From NCBI RefSeq assembly GCF_051014445.1, contig NW_027488370.1, positions 11,656,001 through 11,720,000 of the forward strand: a DNA stretch of 64,000 nt, written 5' to 3'. Below are positions 10,501 through 23,257 of the stretch, one piece after another; position 1 is the first letter of the stretch; the number at the start of each line of letters is the position of its first letter. Below the pieces are notes generated by a model, which was not told the DNA's origin, did not search any database, and worked only from the letters and a program-made list of their open reading frames with translations. Source of the stretch: Colletes latitarsis (Eukaryota; Arthropoda; Insecta; Hymenoptera; Colletidae). The position numbers were made by a program, and so were the translations under genes.

Positions 10501-11160
10501 TACTTGTTGAACGGATCCTGGGTTTTTTCTGGTTTTGACCACGTAGTAATGAGGTACCACAATGAAACATTCAATTAAACCTGGTCTTGATATCAATTTT
10601 ACAGAATAACGCATGTTAGGTCTGGGTTAGGTCTAGGATTTGCCCTCATCAGGCTCATACTTTCGCATATTTCTCATACTTCATGGCTAGATCCTGGGCT
10701 ATTTCTGGATTGGATCACGTAGTAATGTGGTACCACACTGAAACAGTCAATTAAACCTGGTTTTGATCAATATTTTAGAGAAAAATTCATGTTAGGTCTA
10801 GGTTAGGTCTGGGACTTGCTCTCATCAGGCTCATTCTTTCGCATATTTCTCATACTTGATGGCTAGATCCTGGGCTTTTTCTGGATTGCATCACGTAGTA
10901 GTGAAGTACAACACTGAAACAGTCAATTAAACCTGGTTTCCATCAATATTTTAGAGGACAACGCATGTTAGGTCTAGGTTAGGCCTGGGATTTGCCCTCA
11001 TCAGGCTCATACTGTCGCAGTTTTAACATACGTGTTGAACGGATACTGGGTTTTTTCTGGTTTGGTTCACGTAGTAATGTGGTGCCACACTGAAACATTC
11101 AATTAAACCTGGTCTTGATAAATATTTTAGAGGATAACGCATGTTAGGTTTGGGTTAGGT
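7528..11160. repeat. Irregular satellite segment with a 704-bp internal duplication
   Basis: About 20 monomers with no sustained HOR. The block around 7,700-7,980 recurs four monomers later at about 8,404-8,684 (TTCTAGAGGACAACGC marks at 7,779 and 8,483). Monomers near 7,980-8,320 repeat the CACAGTTTAGCG doublet also seen at 1,283-1,634. Class A and B units alternate irregularly through 9,000-11,000. No gene or insert is visible. Confidence 0.8.
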
Positions 11161-11793
11161 CTGGGATTTTCCCTCATCAGACTCATACTTTCGCATTCTT
11201 CACATACTTGTTGAACGGATCCTGGGTTTTTTCTGGTTTGGATCACGTAGTATTGTGGGACCACACTGAAGCAGTCATGTAAACCTGGATTCGATCAATA
11301 TTTTAGAGAATAATTCATGTTAGGTCGAGGTTAGGTCTGGGATTTGCTCTCATCAGGCTCATTCTTTCGCATATTTCTTATACATCTTGAACAGATACAG
11401 GGTTTTTTCTGGTTTGGATCACGTAGTAATGTGGGACCACACTGAAACAGTCGACTAAACCTGGTTTCGATCAATATTTTAGAGGATAACTCATGTTAGG
11501 TCTAGGTTAGGCCTGGGATTTTCCCTCATCAGACTTATACTTTCGCATTCTTCACATACTTGTTGAACGGATCCTGGGTTTTTTCTGGTTTGGATCACGT
11601 AGTATTGTGGGACCACACTGAAGCAGTCATGTAAACCTGGATTCGATCAATATTTTAGAGAATAATTCATGTTAGGTCGAGGTTAGGTCTGGGATTTGCT
11701 CTCATCAGGCTCATTCTTTCGCATATTTCTCATACATGTTGAACAGATACTGGGTTTTTTCTGGTTTGGATCACGTAGTAATGTGGGACCACA
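11161..11793. repeat. 352-bp dimer duplication
   Basis: The segment 11,161-11,440 recurs at 11,513-11,793, two monomers away. Shared private changes include GTATTGTGGGACC, CTGAAGCAGTCATG, AACCTGGATTCG and TTAGGTCGAGG. A few later substitutions separate the copies, for example CTTATACATC against CTCATACATG. Confidence 0.85.
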
Positions 11794-12590
11794 CTGAAAC
11801 AATCAATTAAACCTGATCTTGATAAATATTTTAGAGGACAACGCATGTTAGCTCTGGGTTAGGTCTAGGATTTGCTCTCACCAGGCTCTTACTTTCGCAT
11901 ATTTCTCATACTTCATGGCTAGATCCTGGGCTATTTCTGGATTGGATCACGTAGTAATGTGGTACCACACTGAAACAGTCAATTAAACCTGGTTTTGATC
12001 AATATTTTAGAGAATAATTCATGTTAGGCCTAGATTAGGTCAGGGATTTGCTCTCATCAGGCTCATTCTTTCGCATATTTCTCATACTTGATGGCTAGAT
12101 CCTGGGCTTTTTCTGGATTGCATCACGTAGTAATGAAGTACAACACTGAAACATTCACTTAAACCTGGTTTCGATCAATATTTTAGAGAATAATTCATGT
12201 TAGGTCTAGGTTAGGTCTGGGATTTGCTCTCATCAGGCTCATTCTTTCGCATATTTCTCATACTTGATGGCTAGATCCTGGGCTTTTTCTGGATTGCATC
12301 ACGTAGTAGTGAAGTACAACACTGAAACAGTCAGTTAAACGTGGTTTCCATCAATATTTTAGAGGACAACGCATGTTAGGTCTAGGTTAGGCCTGGGATT
12401 TGCCCTCATCAGCCTCATACTGTCGCAGTTTTAACATACTTGTTGAACGGATACTGGGTTTTTTCTGGTTTGGTTCACGTAGTAATGTGGTACCACACTG
12501 AAACAATCAATTAAACCTGGTCTTGATAAATATTTTAGAGAATAATTCATGTTAGGTCGAGGTTAGGTCTGGGATTTGCTCTCATCAGGC

Positions 12591-13367
12591 TCATTCTTTC
12601 GCATATTTCTCATACTTGATGGCTAGATCCTGGGCTTTTTCTGGATTGCATCACGTAGTAATGTAGTACCACACTGAAACATTCAATTAAACCTGGTCTT
12701 GATAAATATTTTAGAGAATAACGCATGTTAGGTCTGGGTTAGGTCTAGGATTTGCCCTCATCAGGCTCATACTTTCGCATATTTCTCATACTTCATGGCT
12801 AGATCCTGGGCTATTTCTGGATTGGATCACGTAGTAATGTGGTACTACACTGAAACAGTCAATTAAACCTGGTTTTGATCAATATTTTAGAGAATAATTC
12901 ATGTTAGGTCTAGGTTAGGTCAGGGATTTGCTCCCATCAGGCTCATTCTTTCGCATATTTCTCATACTTGATGGCTAGATCCTGGGCTTTTTCTGGATTG
13001 CATCACGTAGTAATGTAGTACCACACTGAAACATTCAATTAAACCTGGTCTTGATAAATATTTTAGAGAATAACGCATGTTAGGTCTGGGTTAGGTCTAG
13101 GATTTGCCCTCATCAGGCTCATACTTTCGCATATTTCTCATACTTCATGGCTAGATCCTGGGCTATTTCTGGATTGGATCACGTAGTAATGTGGTACTAC
13201 ACTGAAACAGTCAATTAAACCTGGTTTTGATCAATATTTTAGAGAATAATTCATGTTAGGTCTAGGTTAGGTCAGGGATTTGCTCCCATCAGGCTCATTC
13301 TTTCGCATATTTCTCATACTTGATGGCTAGATCCTGGGCTTTTTCTGGATTGCATCACGTAGTAATG
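12591..13367. repeat. 352-bp dimer, about 2.2 tandem copies
   Basis: A class B unit with TAATGTAGTACCACAC followed by a TTCATGGCTAG unit repeats at a 352-bp step (ATGTAGTACC at 12,661 and 13,013). The copies look identical across most of their length. The match ends where GAAGTACAAC replaces GTAGTACCAC at about 13,367. Confidence 0.87.
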
Positions 13368-15119
13368 AAGTACAACACTGAAACAGTCAATTAAACCTGG
13401 TTTCGATCAATATTTTAGAGAATAATTCATGTTAGGTCTAGGTTAGGTCTGGGATTTGCTCTCATCAGGCTCATTCTTTCGCATATTTCTCATACTTGAT
13501 GGCTAGATTCTGGGCTTTTTCTGGATTGCATTACGTAGTAATGAAGTACAACACTGAAACAATCAATTAAACCTGGTTTCCATCAATATTCTAGAGGACA
13601 ACGCATGTTAGGTCTAGGTTAGGCCTGGGATTTGCCCTCATCAGAGTCATACTGTCGCAGTTTTAACATACTTGTTGAACGGATCCTGGGTTTTTTCTGC
13701 TGTGGTTCACGAAGTAATGTGGTACCACACTGAAACATTCAATTAAACCTTTTCTTGATAAATATTTTAGAGGATAACGCATGTTAGGTTTGGGTTAGGT
13801 CTGAGGCTTGGCCCTCATCAGGCTTATACTTTCGCATATTTCTCATACTTCATGGCTAGATCCTGGGCTGTTTCTGGATTGTATCAGGTAGTAAAGTGGT
13901 ACCACACTGAAACATTCAATGAAACCTGGTCTGGATAAATATTTTAGAGGATAACGCATCTTAGGTCTGGATTAGGTCTAAGATTTGCCCTCATCAGGCT
14001 CACAGTTTAGCGTTTTTCACATACTTCTTGAACAGATCCTGGGCTTTCTCTGGTTTGGATCAGGAAGTAGTGTGGTACCACACTGAAACAGTCCATTAAA
14101 GCTGGTTTCGCTCAATATTTTAGAGGATAGCGCATGTTAGGTCTAGGTTAGGTCTGGGATTTGCTCTCATCAGGCTCATTCTTTCGCATATTTCTCATAC
14201 TTGATGGCTAGATCCTGGGCTTTTTCTGGATTGCACCACGTAGTAATGTAGTACCACACTGAAACAGTCAATGAAACCTGGTTTCCAACAATATTTTAGA
14301 GGACAACGCAAGTTAGGTCTAGGTAAGGCCTGAGATTTTCACTGATCAGACTCATACTTTCGCATTCTTCACATACTTGTTGAACGGATCCTGGGTTTTT
14401 TCTGGTTTGGATCACGTAGTATTGTGGTACCACACTGAAACATTCAATTAAACCTGGTCTTGACAAATATTTTAGAGAATAACGCATGTTAGGTCTGGGT
14501 TAGGTCTAGGATTTGCCCTCATCAGGCTCATACTTTCGCATATTTCTCATACTTCATGGCTAGATCCTGGGCTATTTCTGGATTGGATCACGTAGTAATG
14601 TGGTACAACACTGAAACAGTCAATTAAACCTGGTTTCCATCAATATTCTAGAGGACAACGCATGATAGGTCTCGGTTAGGCCTGGGATTTGCCCTCATCA
14701 GGGTCATACTGTCGCAGTTTTAACATGCTTGTTGAACGGATCCTGGGTTTTTTCTGGTTTGGTTCACGTAGTAATGTGTTACCACACTGAAACATTCAAT
14801 TAAACCTGGTCTTGATAAATATTTTAGAGGATAACGCATGTTAGGTTTGGGTTAGGTCTAGGATTTGCCCTCATCAGGCTCATACTTTCGCATATTTCTC
14901 ATACTTCATGGCTAGATCCTGGGCTGTTTCTGGATTGTATCACGTTGTAAAGTGGCACCACGATGAATCAGTCGATTAAACCTGGTTTCGATCAATATCT
15001 TATTGGATAACGCTAGTTAAGTCTGGGATAAGTCTGGGATTTGACATCATCAGACTCATACTTTCGCGTTTTTCACATACCTGTTGAACAGATCCTGGGT
15101 TTTTTCTGGTTTGGATCAC

Positions 15120-17200
15120 GTAGTAATGTGGGACCACACTGAAACAGTCAAGTAAACCTGGTTTCGATCAATATTTTAAAGAATAATTCATGTTAGGTCT
15201 AAGTTAGGTCTGGGATTTGCTCTCATCAGGCTCTTTCTTTCGCATATTTATCATACATGTTGAACAGATCCTGGGTTTTTTCTGGTTTGCATCACGTAGT
15301 AATGTGGGACCACACTGAAACCATCAATTAAACCTGATCTTGATAAATATTTTGGAGGATAACGCATCTTAGGTCTGGGTTAGGTCTAAGATTTGCCCTC
15401 ATCAGGCTCACAGTTTAGCGTTTTTCACATACTTGTTGAACAGATCCTGGGTTTTTTCTGGTTTGGATCACGAAGTAGTGTGGTACCACACTGAAACAGT
15501 CCATTAAATCTGGTTTCGCTCAATATTTTAGAGGATAACGCATGTAAGGTCTAGGTTAGGTCTGGGATTTGCCCTCATCAGGCTCATTCTTTCGCATATT
15601 TCTCATACTTGATGGCTAGATCCTGGGTTTTTTCTGGGTTGGATCACGTAGTAATGTGGTACCACACTGAAACAGTCGATTAAACCTGGTTTCGATCAAT
15701 ATTATAGAGGATAACGCAAGTTAAGTCTGGGAATGGTCTGGGATTTGACCTCATCAGACTCACACTTTCGCATTCTTCACATACTTGTTGAACGGATCCT
15801 GGGTTTTTTCTGGTTTAGATCACGTAGTAATGTGGTACCACACTGAAACAGTCGATTAAACCAGGTTTCGATCAATATTTTTGAGGATAACGCATGTTAG
15901 GTGTAGGTAAGGCCTGGGATTTGACCTCATCAGGCTCATTCTTTCGCATATTTCTCATACATGTTGACAGATCCTGGGTTTTTTCGGGTTTGGATCACGT
16001 AGTAATGAAGTACAACACTGAAACAGTCAATTAAACCTGGTTTCAATCAATATTTTAGAGGATACCGCAAGTTAGGTCTGGGATAGGTTTGGGATTTGAC
16101 CTCATCAGACTCATACTTTCGCACACTTCACATACTCCTTGAACAGATCCTGGGTTATTTTCTGGTTTGGATCACGTAGTAATGTGGTACCACAGTGAAA
16201 CAGTCAATTAAACCTGGTTTTGATCAATATTTTAGAGAATAATTCATGTTAGGTCTAGGTTAGGTCAGGGATGTGCTCTCATCAGGCTCATTCTTTCGCA
16301 TATTTCTCATACTTGATGGCTAGATCCTGGGCTTTTTCTGGATTGCATCACGTAGTAATGAAGTACAACACTGAAACAGTCGATTAAACCAGGTTTCGAT
16401 CCATATTTTAGAGGATAACGCAAGTTAGGTCTAGGTTAGGCCTGGGATTTTCACCCATCAGACTCATACTTTCGCATTCTTCACATACTTGTTGAACGGA
16501 TCCTGGGTTTTGTCTGGTTTGGATCACGTAGTAATGTGGGACCACACTGAAACAGTCAAGTAAACCTGTTTTCGATCAATATTACAGAGAATAATTCATG
16601 TTAGGTCTAAGTTAGGTTTGGGATTTGCTCTCATCAGGCTTTTTCTTTCGCATATTTCTCATACATGTTGAACAGATCCTGGGTTTTTTCTGGTTTGCAT
16701 CACGTAGTAATGTGGGACCACACTGAAACCATCAATTAAACCTGATCTTGATAAATATTTTGGAGGATAACGCATCTTAGGTCTGGGTTAGGTCTAAGAT
16801 TTGCCCTCATCAGGCTCACAGTTTAGCGTTTTTCACATACTTGTTGAACAGATCCTGGGTTTTTTCTGGTTTGGATCACGAAATAGTGTGGTACCACACT
16901 GAAACAGTCCATTAAACCTGGTTTCGCTCAATATTTTAGAGGATAACGCATGTTAGGTCTAGGTTAGGTCTGGGATTTGCCCTCATCAGGCTCATTCTTT
17001 CGCATATTTCTCATACTTGATGGCTAGATCCTGGGTTTTTTCTGGGTTGGATCACGTAGTAATGTGGTACCACACTGAAACAGTCGATTAAACCTGGTTT
17101 CGATCAATATTATAGAGGATAACGCAAGTTAAGTCTGGGAATGGTCTCGGATTTGACCTCATCAGACTCATACTTTCGCATTCTTCACATACTTGTTGAA
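15120..17200. repeat. 1,408-bp (8-monomer) duplicated block
   Basis: The sequence from about 15,120 to 15,790 recurs from about 16,528 to 17,200. Shared rare variants are TCTGGTTTGCATCACG (15,281 and 16,689), CTGAAACCATCAATTAAACC, ATTTTGGAGGATAACGC and TTTTTTCTGGGTTGGATC. Nested inside is a 1,232-bp (7-monomer) relation: GAGGATACCGCAAG at about 16,059 and 17,291. Confidence 0.8.
15961..15970 (+). repeat. 1-base deletion marker shared by two monomers
   Basis: ATGTTGACAG occurs here and at 17,722-17,731, where other monomers read ATGTTGAACAG. The same lesion, followed in both by TTTTTTCGGGTTTGGATCA, marks common descent of monomers about ten units apart. Confidence 0.7.
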
Positions 17201-18133
17201 CGGATCCTGAGTTTTTTCGTGTTTGGATCACGTAGTAATGAAGTACAACACTGAAACAGTCAATTAAACCTGGTTTCGATCAATATTTTAGAGGATACCG
17301 CAAGTTAGGTCTGGGATAGGTTTGGGATTTGACCTCATCAGACTCATACTTTCGCACACTTCACATACTCCTTGAACAGATCCTGGGTTACTTTCTGGTT
17401 TGGATCACATAGTAATGTGGTACCACACTGAAACAGTCGATTAAACCAGGTTTCGATCTATATTTTAGAGGATAACGCATGTTAGGTCTAGGTTAGGCCT
17501 GGGATTTGCCCTCATCAGCATCATACTGTCGCAGTTTTAACATACTTGTTGAACGGATCCTGGGTTTTTTCTGGTTTGGTTCACGTAGTAATGTGGTACC
17601 ACACTGAAACAGTCAATTGAACCTGGTTTTGATCAATATTTTAGAGAATAATTCATGTTAGGTCTAGGATAGGTCTGGGATTTGCTCTCATCAGGCTCAT
17701 TCTTTCGCATATTTCTCATACATGTTGACAGATCCTGGGTTTTTTCGGGTTTGGATCAGGTAGTAATGAAGTACAACACTGAAACAGTCAATTAAACCTG
17801 GTTTCGATCAATATTTTAGAGAATAATTCATGTTAGGTCTAGGTTAGGTCTGGGATTTGCTCTCATCAGGCTCATACTTTCGCACACTTCACATACTCCT
17901 TGAACAGATCCTGGGTTACTTTCTGGTTTGGATCACATAGTAATGTGGTACCACACTGAAACAGTCGATTAAACCAGGTTTCGATCCATATTTTAGAGGA
18001 TAACGCAAGTTAGGTCTGGGATAGGTCTGGGATTTGCCCTCATCAGGCTCATACTTTCGCATATTTCTCATACTTCATGGCTAGATCCTGGGCTATTTCT
18101 GGATTGGATCACGTAGTAATGTGGTACCACAGT

Positions 18134-18173
18134 GAAACAGTCAATTAAACCAGCTGAAACAGTCGATTAAACC
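18134..18173 (+). repeat. 22-bp out-of-register tandem duplication
   Basis: GAAACAGTCAATTAAACC at 18,134 is followed 22 bp later by GAAACAGTCGATTAAACC at 18,156, joined by AGCT. The monomer is lengthened to about 198 bp. The two halves carry alleles of different monomer types (AATT against GATT), so this looks like an off-register exchange between two monomers rather than simple slippage. It is the only expansion of this size that I found. Confidence 0.85.
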
Positions 18174-18383
18174 TGGTTTCGATCAATATTTTAAAGGATA
18201 ACGCAAGTTGAGTCTGGGATAGGTCTGGGATTTGACCTCATCAGACTCATACTTTCGCGTTTTTCACATACTTGTTGAACAGATCCTGGGTTTTTACCGG
18301 TTTGGATCACGTAGTAATGTGGGACCACACTGAAACAGTCAAGTAAACCTGGTTTCGATCAATATTTTAGAGAATAATTCATG

Positions 18384-18396
18384 TTAGGTCTGGGAT
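18384..18396 (+). repeat. 11-bp deletion variant monomer (165 bp)
   Basis: A single TTAGGTCTGGG is present where other monomers have TTAGGTCTAGG followed by TTAGGTCTGGG. One unit of the 11-bp direct repeat is lost, as expected for slippage or recombination between the two copies. Confidence 0.9.
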
Positions 18397-19428
18397 TTGC
18401 TCTCATCAGGCTCATTCTTTCGCATATTTCTCATACATGTTGAACAGATCCTGGGTTTTTTCTGGTTTGGATCACGTAGTAATGTCGGACCACACTGAAA
18501 CAATCAATTAAACCTGATCTTGATAAATATTTTAGAGGATAACACATGTTAGGTCTGGGTTAGGTCTAGGATTTGCCCTCATCAGGCACATACTTTCGCA
18601 TACTTCTCATACTTCATGGCTAGATCCTGGGCTTTTTCTGGATTGCATGACGTAGTAAAGTGGTACCACACTGAAACATTCAATGAAACCTGGTTTCGAT
18701 CAATATTTTAGGGGATAACGCATGTTAGGTCTAGGTTAGGCCTGGGATTTTCACTGATCAGACTCATACTTTCGCATTCTTCACATACTTGTTGAACGGA
18801 TCCTGGGTTTTTTCTGGTTTTGATCACGTAGTAATGAGGTACCACAATGAAACATTCAATTAAACCTGGTCTTGATAAAAATTTTACAGAATAACGCATG
18901 TTAGGTCTGGGTTAGGTCTAGGATTTGCCCTCATCAGGCTCTTACTTTCGCATATTTCTCATACTTCATGGCTAGATCCTGGGCTATTTCTGGATTGGAT
19001 CACGTAGTAATGTGGTACCACACTGAAACAGTCTATTAAACCTGGTTTTGATCAATATTTTAGAGAATAATTCATGTTAGGTCTAGGTTAGGTCAGGGAT
19101 TTGCTCTCATCAGGCTCATTCTTTCGCATATTTCTCATACTTGATGGCTAGATCCTGGGCTTTTTCTGGATTGCATCACGTAGTAATGTGGTACCACACT
19201 GAGACATTCAATTAAACCTGGTCTAGATAAATATTTTAGAGAATAACGCATGTTTGGTCTAGGTTAGGTCAGGGATTTGACCTCATCAGACTCATACTTT
19301 CGCGTTTTTCACATACTTGTTGAACAGATCCTGGGTTTTTACTGGTTTGGATCACGTAGTAATGTGGGACCACACTGAAACAGTCAAGTAAACCTGGTTT
19401 CGATCAATATTTTAGAGAATAATTCATG

Positions 19429-19440
19429 TTAGGTCTGGGA
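19429..19440 (+). repeat. 11-bp deletion variant monomer (165 bp)
   Basis: Same lesion as at 18,384, at a distance of 1,045 bp (6 x 176 minus 11). The flanks (TTTTACTGG to the left, GTAATGTCGGACCAC to the right) are also shared, so the deletion was copied as part of a block rather than arising anew. Confidence 0.9.
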
Positions 19441-20359
19441 TTTGCTCTCATCAGGCTCATTCTTTCGCATATTTCTCATACATGTTGAACGGATCCTGGG
19501 TTTTTTCTGGTTTGGATCACGTAGTAATGTCGGACCACACTGAAACAATCAATTAAACCTGATCTTGATAAATATTTTAGAGGATAACGCATGTTAGGTC
19601 TAGGTTAGGCCTGGGATTTTCACTCATCAGACTCATACTTTCGCATTCTTCACATACTTGTTGAACGGATCCTGGGTTTTTTCTGGTTTGGATCACGTAG
19701 TAATGTGGGACCACACTGAAACATTCAATGAAACCTGGTCTGGATAAATATTTTAGAGGATAACGCATCTTAGGTCTGGGTTAGGTCTAAGATTTGCCCT
19801 AATCAGGCTCACAATTTAGCGTTTTTCACGTACTTGTTGAACAGATCCTGGGTTATTTCTGGTTTGGATCACGAAGTAGTGTGGTACCACACTGAAACTG
19901 TCCATTATACCTGGTCTGGATAAATATTTTAGAGGGTAACGCAAGTTATGTCTGGGATAGGTCTAGGATTTGCCCTCATCAGGCTGTTACTTTCGCATAT
20001 TTCTCATACTTCATGGCTAGATCCTGGGCTGTTTCTGGATTGTATCAGGTAGTAAAGTGGTACCACACTGAAACATTCAATGAAACCTGGTCTGGACAAA
20101 TATTTTAGAGGATAACGCATCTTAGGTCTGGGTTAGGTCTAAGATTTGCCCTCATCAGGCTCACAGTTTAGCGTTTTTCACATACTTCTTGAACAGATCC
20201 TGGGCTTTCTCTGGTTTGGATCACGAAGTTGTGTGGTACCACAGTGAAACAGTCCATTAAACCTGGTTTCGCTCAATATTTTAGAGGATAACGCATGTTA
20301 GGTCTAGGTTAGGTCTGGGATTTGCTCTCATCAGGCTCATTCCTTCGCATATTTCTCAT

Positions 20360-22060
20360 ACTTGATGGCTAGATCCTGGGTTTTTTCTGGATTGTATCAC
20401 GTAGTAATGTGGCACCACGCTGAAACAGTCGATTAAACCTGGTTTCGATCAATATTTTATAGGATAACGCAAGGTAAGTCTGGGATAGGTCTGGGATTTG
20501 ACCTCATCAGACTCATACTTTCGCGTTTTTCACATACTTGTTGAACAGATCCTGGGTTTTTTCTGGTTTGGATCACGTAGTAATGTGGGACCACACTGAA
20601 GCAGTCAAGTAAACCTGGTTTCGATCAATATTTTAGAGAATAATTCATGTTAGGTCTAAGTTAGGTCTGGGATTTGCTCTCATCAGGCTCATTCTTTCGC
20701 ATATTTCTTATACATGTTGAACAGATCCTGGGTTTTTTCTGGTTTGGATCACGTAGTAATGTGGGACCACACTGAAACAATCAATTAAACCTGATCTTGA
20801 TAAATATTTTAGAGCATAACGCATGTTAGGTCTGGGTTAGGTCTAGGATTTGCCCTCATCAGGCTCATACTTTCGCATATTTCTCATACTTCATGGCTAG
20901 ATCCTGGGCTGTTTCTGGATTGGATCACGTAGTAATGTAGTACCACGCTGAAACAGTCAATTAAACCTGGTTTCGATCAATATTTTAGAGGATAACGCAA
21001 GTTAGGTCTGGGATAGGTCTAGGATTTGCCCTCATCAGGCTCTTAGTTTCGCATATTTCTCATACTTCATGGCTAGATCCTGGGTTTTTGCTGGATTGTA
21101 TCACGTAGTAATGTGGCTCCACGCTGAAACAGTCGATTAAACCTGGTTTCGATCAATATTTTATAGGATAACGCAAGGTAAGTCTGGGATAGGTCTGGGA
21201 TTTGACCTCATCAGACTCATACTTTCGCGTTTTTCACATACTTGTTGAACAGATCCTGGGTTTTTTCTGGTTTGGATCACGTAGTAATGTGGGACCACAC
21301 TGAAACAGTCAAGTAAACCTGGTTTCGATCAATATTTTAGAGAATAATTCATGTTAGGTCTAAGTTAGGTCTGGGATTTGCTCTCATCAGGCTCATTCTT
21401 TCGCATATTTCTTATACCTGTTGAACAGATCCTGGGTTTTTTCTGGTTTGGATCACGTAGTAATGTGGGACCACACTGAAACAATCAATTAAACCTGGTT
21501 TCGATCAATATTTTATAGGATAACGCAAGGTAAGTCTGGGATAGGTCTGGGATTTGACCTCATCAGACTCATACTTTCGCGTTTTTCACATACTTGTTGA
21601 ACAGATCCTGGGTTTTTTCTGGTTTGGATCACGAAGTAGTGTGGTACGTCACAGAAACAGTCCATTAAACCTGGTTTCGCTCAATATTTTAGAGGATAAC
21701 GCATGTTAGGTCTAGGTTAGGTCTGGGATTTGCTCTCATCAGGCTCTTAGTTTCGCATATTTCTCATACTTCATGGCTAGATCCTGGGTTTTTGCTGGAT
21801 TGTATCACGTAGTAATGTGGCTCCACGCTGAAACAGTCGATTAAACCTGGTTTCGATCAATATTTTATAGGATAACGCAAGGTAAGTCTGGGATAGGTCT
21901 GGGATTTGACCTCATCAGACTCATACTTTCGCGTTTTTCACATACTTGTTGAACAGATCCTGGGTTTTTTCTGGTTTGGATCACGAAGTAGTGTGGTACG
22001 TCACTGAAACAGTCCATTAAACCTGGTTTCGCTCAATATTTTAGAGGATAACGCGTGTTA
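20360..22060. repeat. 704-bp and 352-bp nested duplications
   Basis: TCTTAGTTTCGCATATTTCT at 21,041 and 21,745 marks a four-monomer (704-bp) duplication. GGTACGTCAC followed by [AT]GAAACAG at about 21,646 and 21,998 marks a 352-bp step. A cassette with TTTTATAGGATAACGCAAGG recurs at about 20,450, 21,157, 21,509 and 21,861, so this short stretch has been reworked several times. Confidence 0.8.
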
Positions 22061-23257
22061 GGTCTAGGTTAGGTCTGGGATTTGCTCTCATCAGGGTCAT
22101 TCTTTCGCTTATTTCTCATACTTGATGGCTAGATCCTGGGCTTTTTCTGGATTGCATCACGTAGTAATGTAGTACCACACTGAAACAGTCGATTAATCCA
22201 GGTTTCGATCAATATTTTTGAGGATAACGCATGTTAGGTCTAGGTTAGGCCTGGGATTTTCACTCATCGGACTCATACTTTCGCTTTCTTCACATTCTTG
22301 TTGAACGGATCCTGGGTTTTTTCTGGTTTGGATCACGTAGTAATGTGGGTCCACACTGAAACAGTCAATTAAACCTGGTTTCGATCAATATTTTAGAGAA
22401 TAATTCATGTTAGGTCTAGGTTAGGTCTGGGATTTGCTCTCATCAGGCTCATTCTTTCGCATATTTCTCATACTTGATGGCTAGATCCTGGGCTTTTTCT
22501 GGATTGCATCACGTAGTAATGAAGTACAACACTGAAACAGTCAATTAAACCTGGTTTCCATCAATATTCTAGAGGACAACGCATGTTAGGTCTAGGTTAG
22601 GCCTGGGATTTGCCCTCATCAGAGTCATACTGTCGCAGTTTTAACATACTTGTTGAACGGATCCTGGGTTTTTTCTGGTTTGGTTCACGTAGTAATGTAG
22701 TACGACACTGAAACATTCAATTAAACCTTTTCTTGATAAATATTTTAGAGGATAACGCATGTTAGGTTTGGGTTAGGTCTGAGGTTTGGCCCTCATCAGG
22801 CTCATACTTTCGCATATTTCTCATACTTCATGGCTAGATCCTGGGCTGTTTCTGGATTGTATCAGGTAGTAAAGTGGTACCACACTGAAACATTCAATGA
22901 AACCTGGTCTGGACAAATATTTTAGAGGATAACGCATCTTAGGTCTGGGTTAGGTCTAAGATTTGCCCTCATCAGGCTCACAGTTTAGCGTTTTTCACAT
23001 ACTTCTTGAACAGATCCTGGGCTTTCCCTGGTTTGGATCACGAAGTTGTGTGGTACCACACTGAAACAGTCCATTAAACCTGGTTTCGCTCAATATTTTA
23101 GAGGATAACGCATGTTAGGTCTAGGTTAGGTCTGGGATTTGCTCTCATGAGGCTCATTCTTTCGCATATTTCTCATACTTGATGGCTAGATCCTGGGTTT
23201 TTGCTGGATTATATCACGTAGTAATGTGGCTCCACGCTGAAACAGTCGATTAAACCT

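Larger units (their letters stand above)
18226..19600. repeat. 1,045-bp duplicated block carrying a 165-bp monomer
   Basis: The stretch 18,226-18,555 recurs at 19,271-19,600, with GGTTTTTACTGG or GGTTTTTACCGG, CAGTCAAGTAAACC, the 11-bp deletion and GTAATGTCGGACC in the same order. The same three-monomer cassette reappears twice in each 7,546-bp HOR unit (around 40,250 and 41,640). This suggests that the HOR recruited it from a region like this one, or the reverse. Confidence 0.82.
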
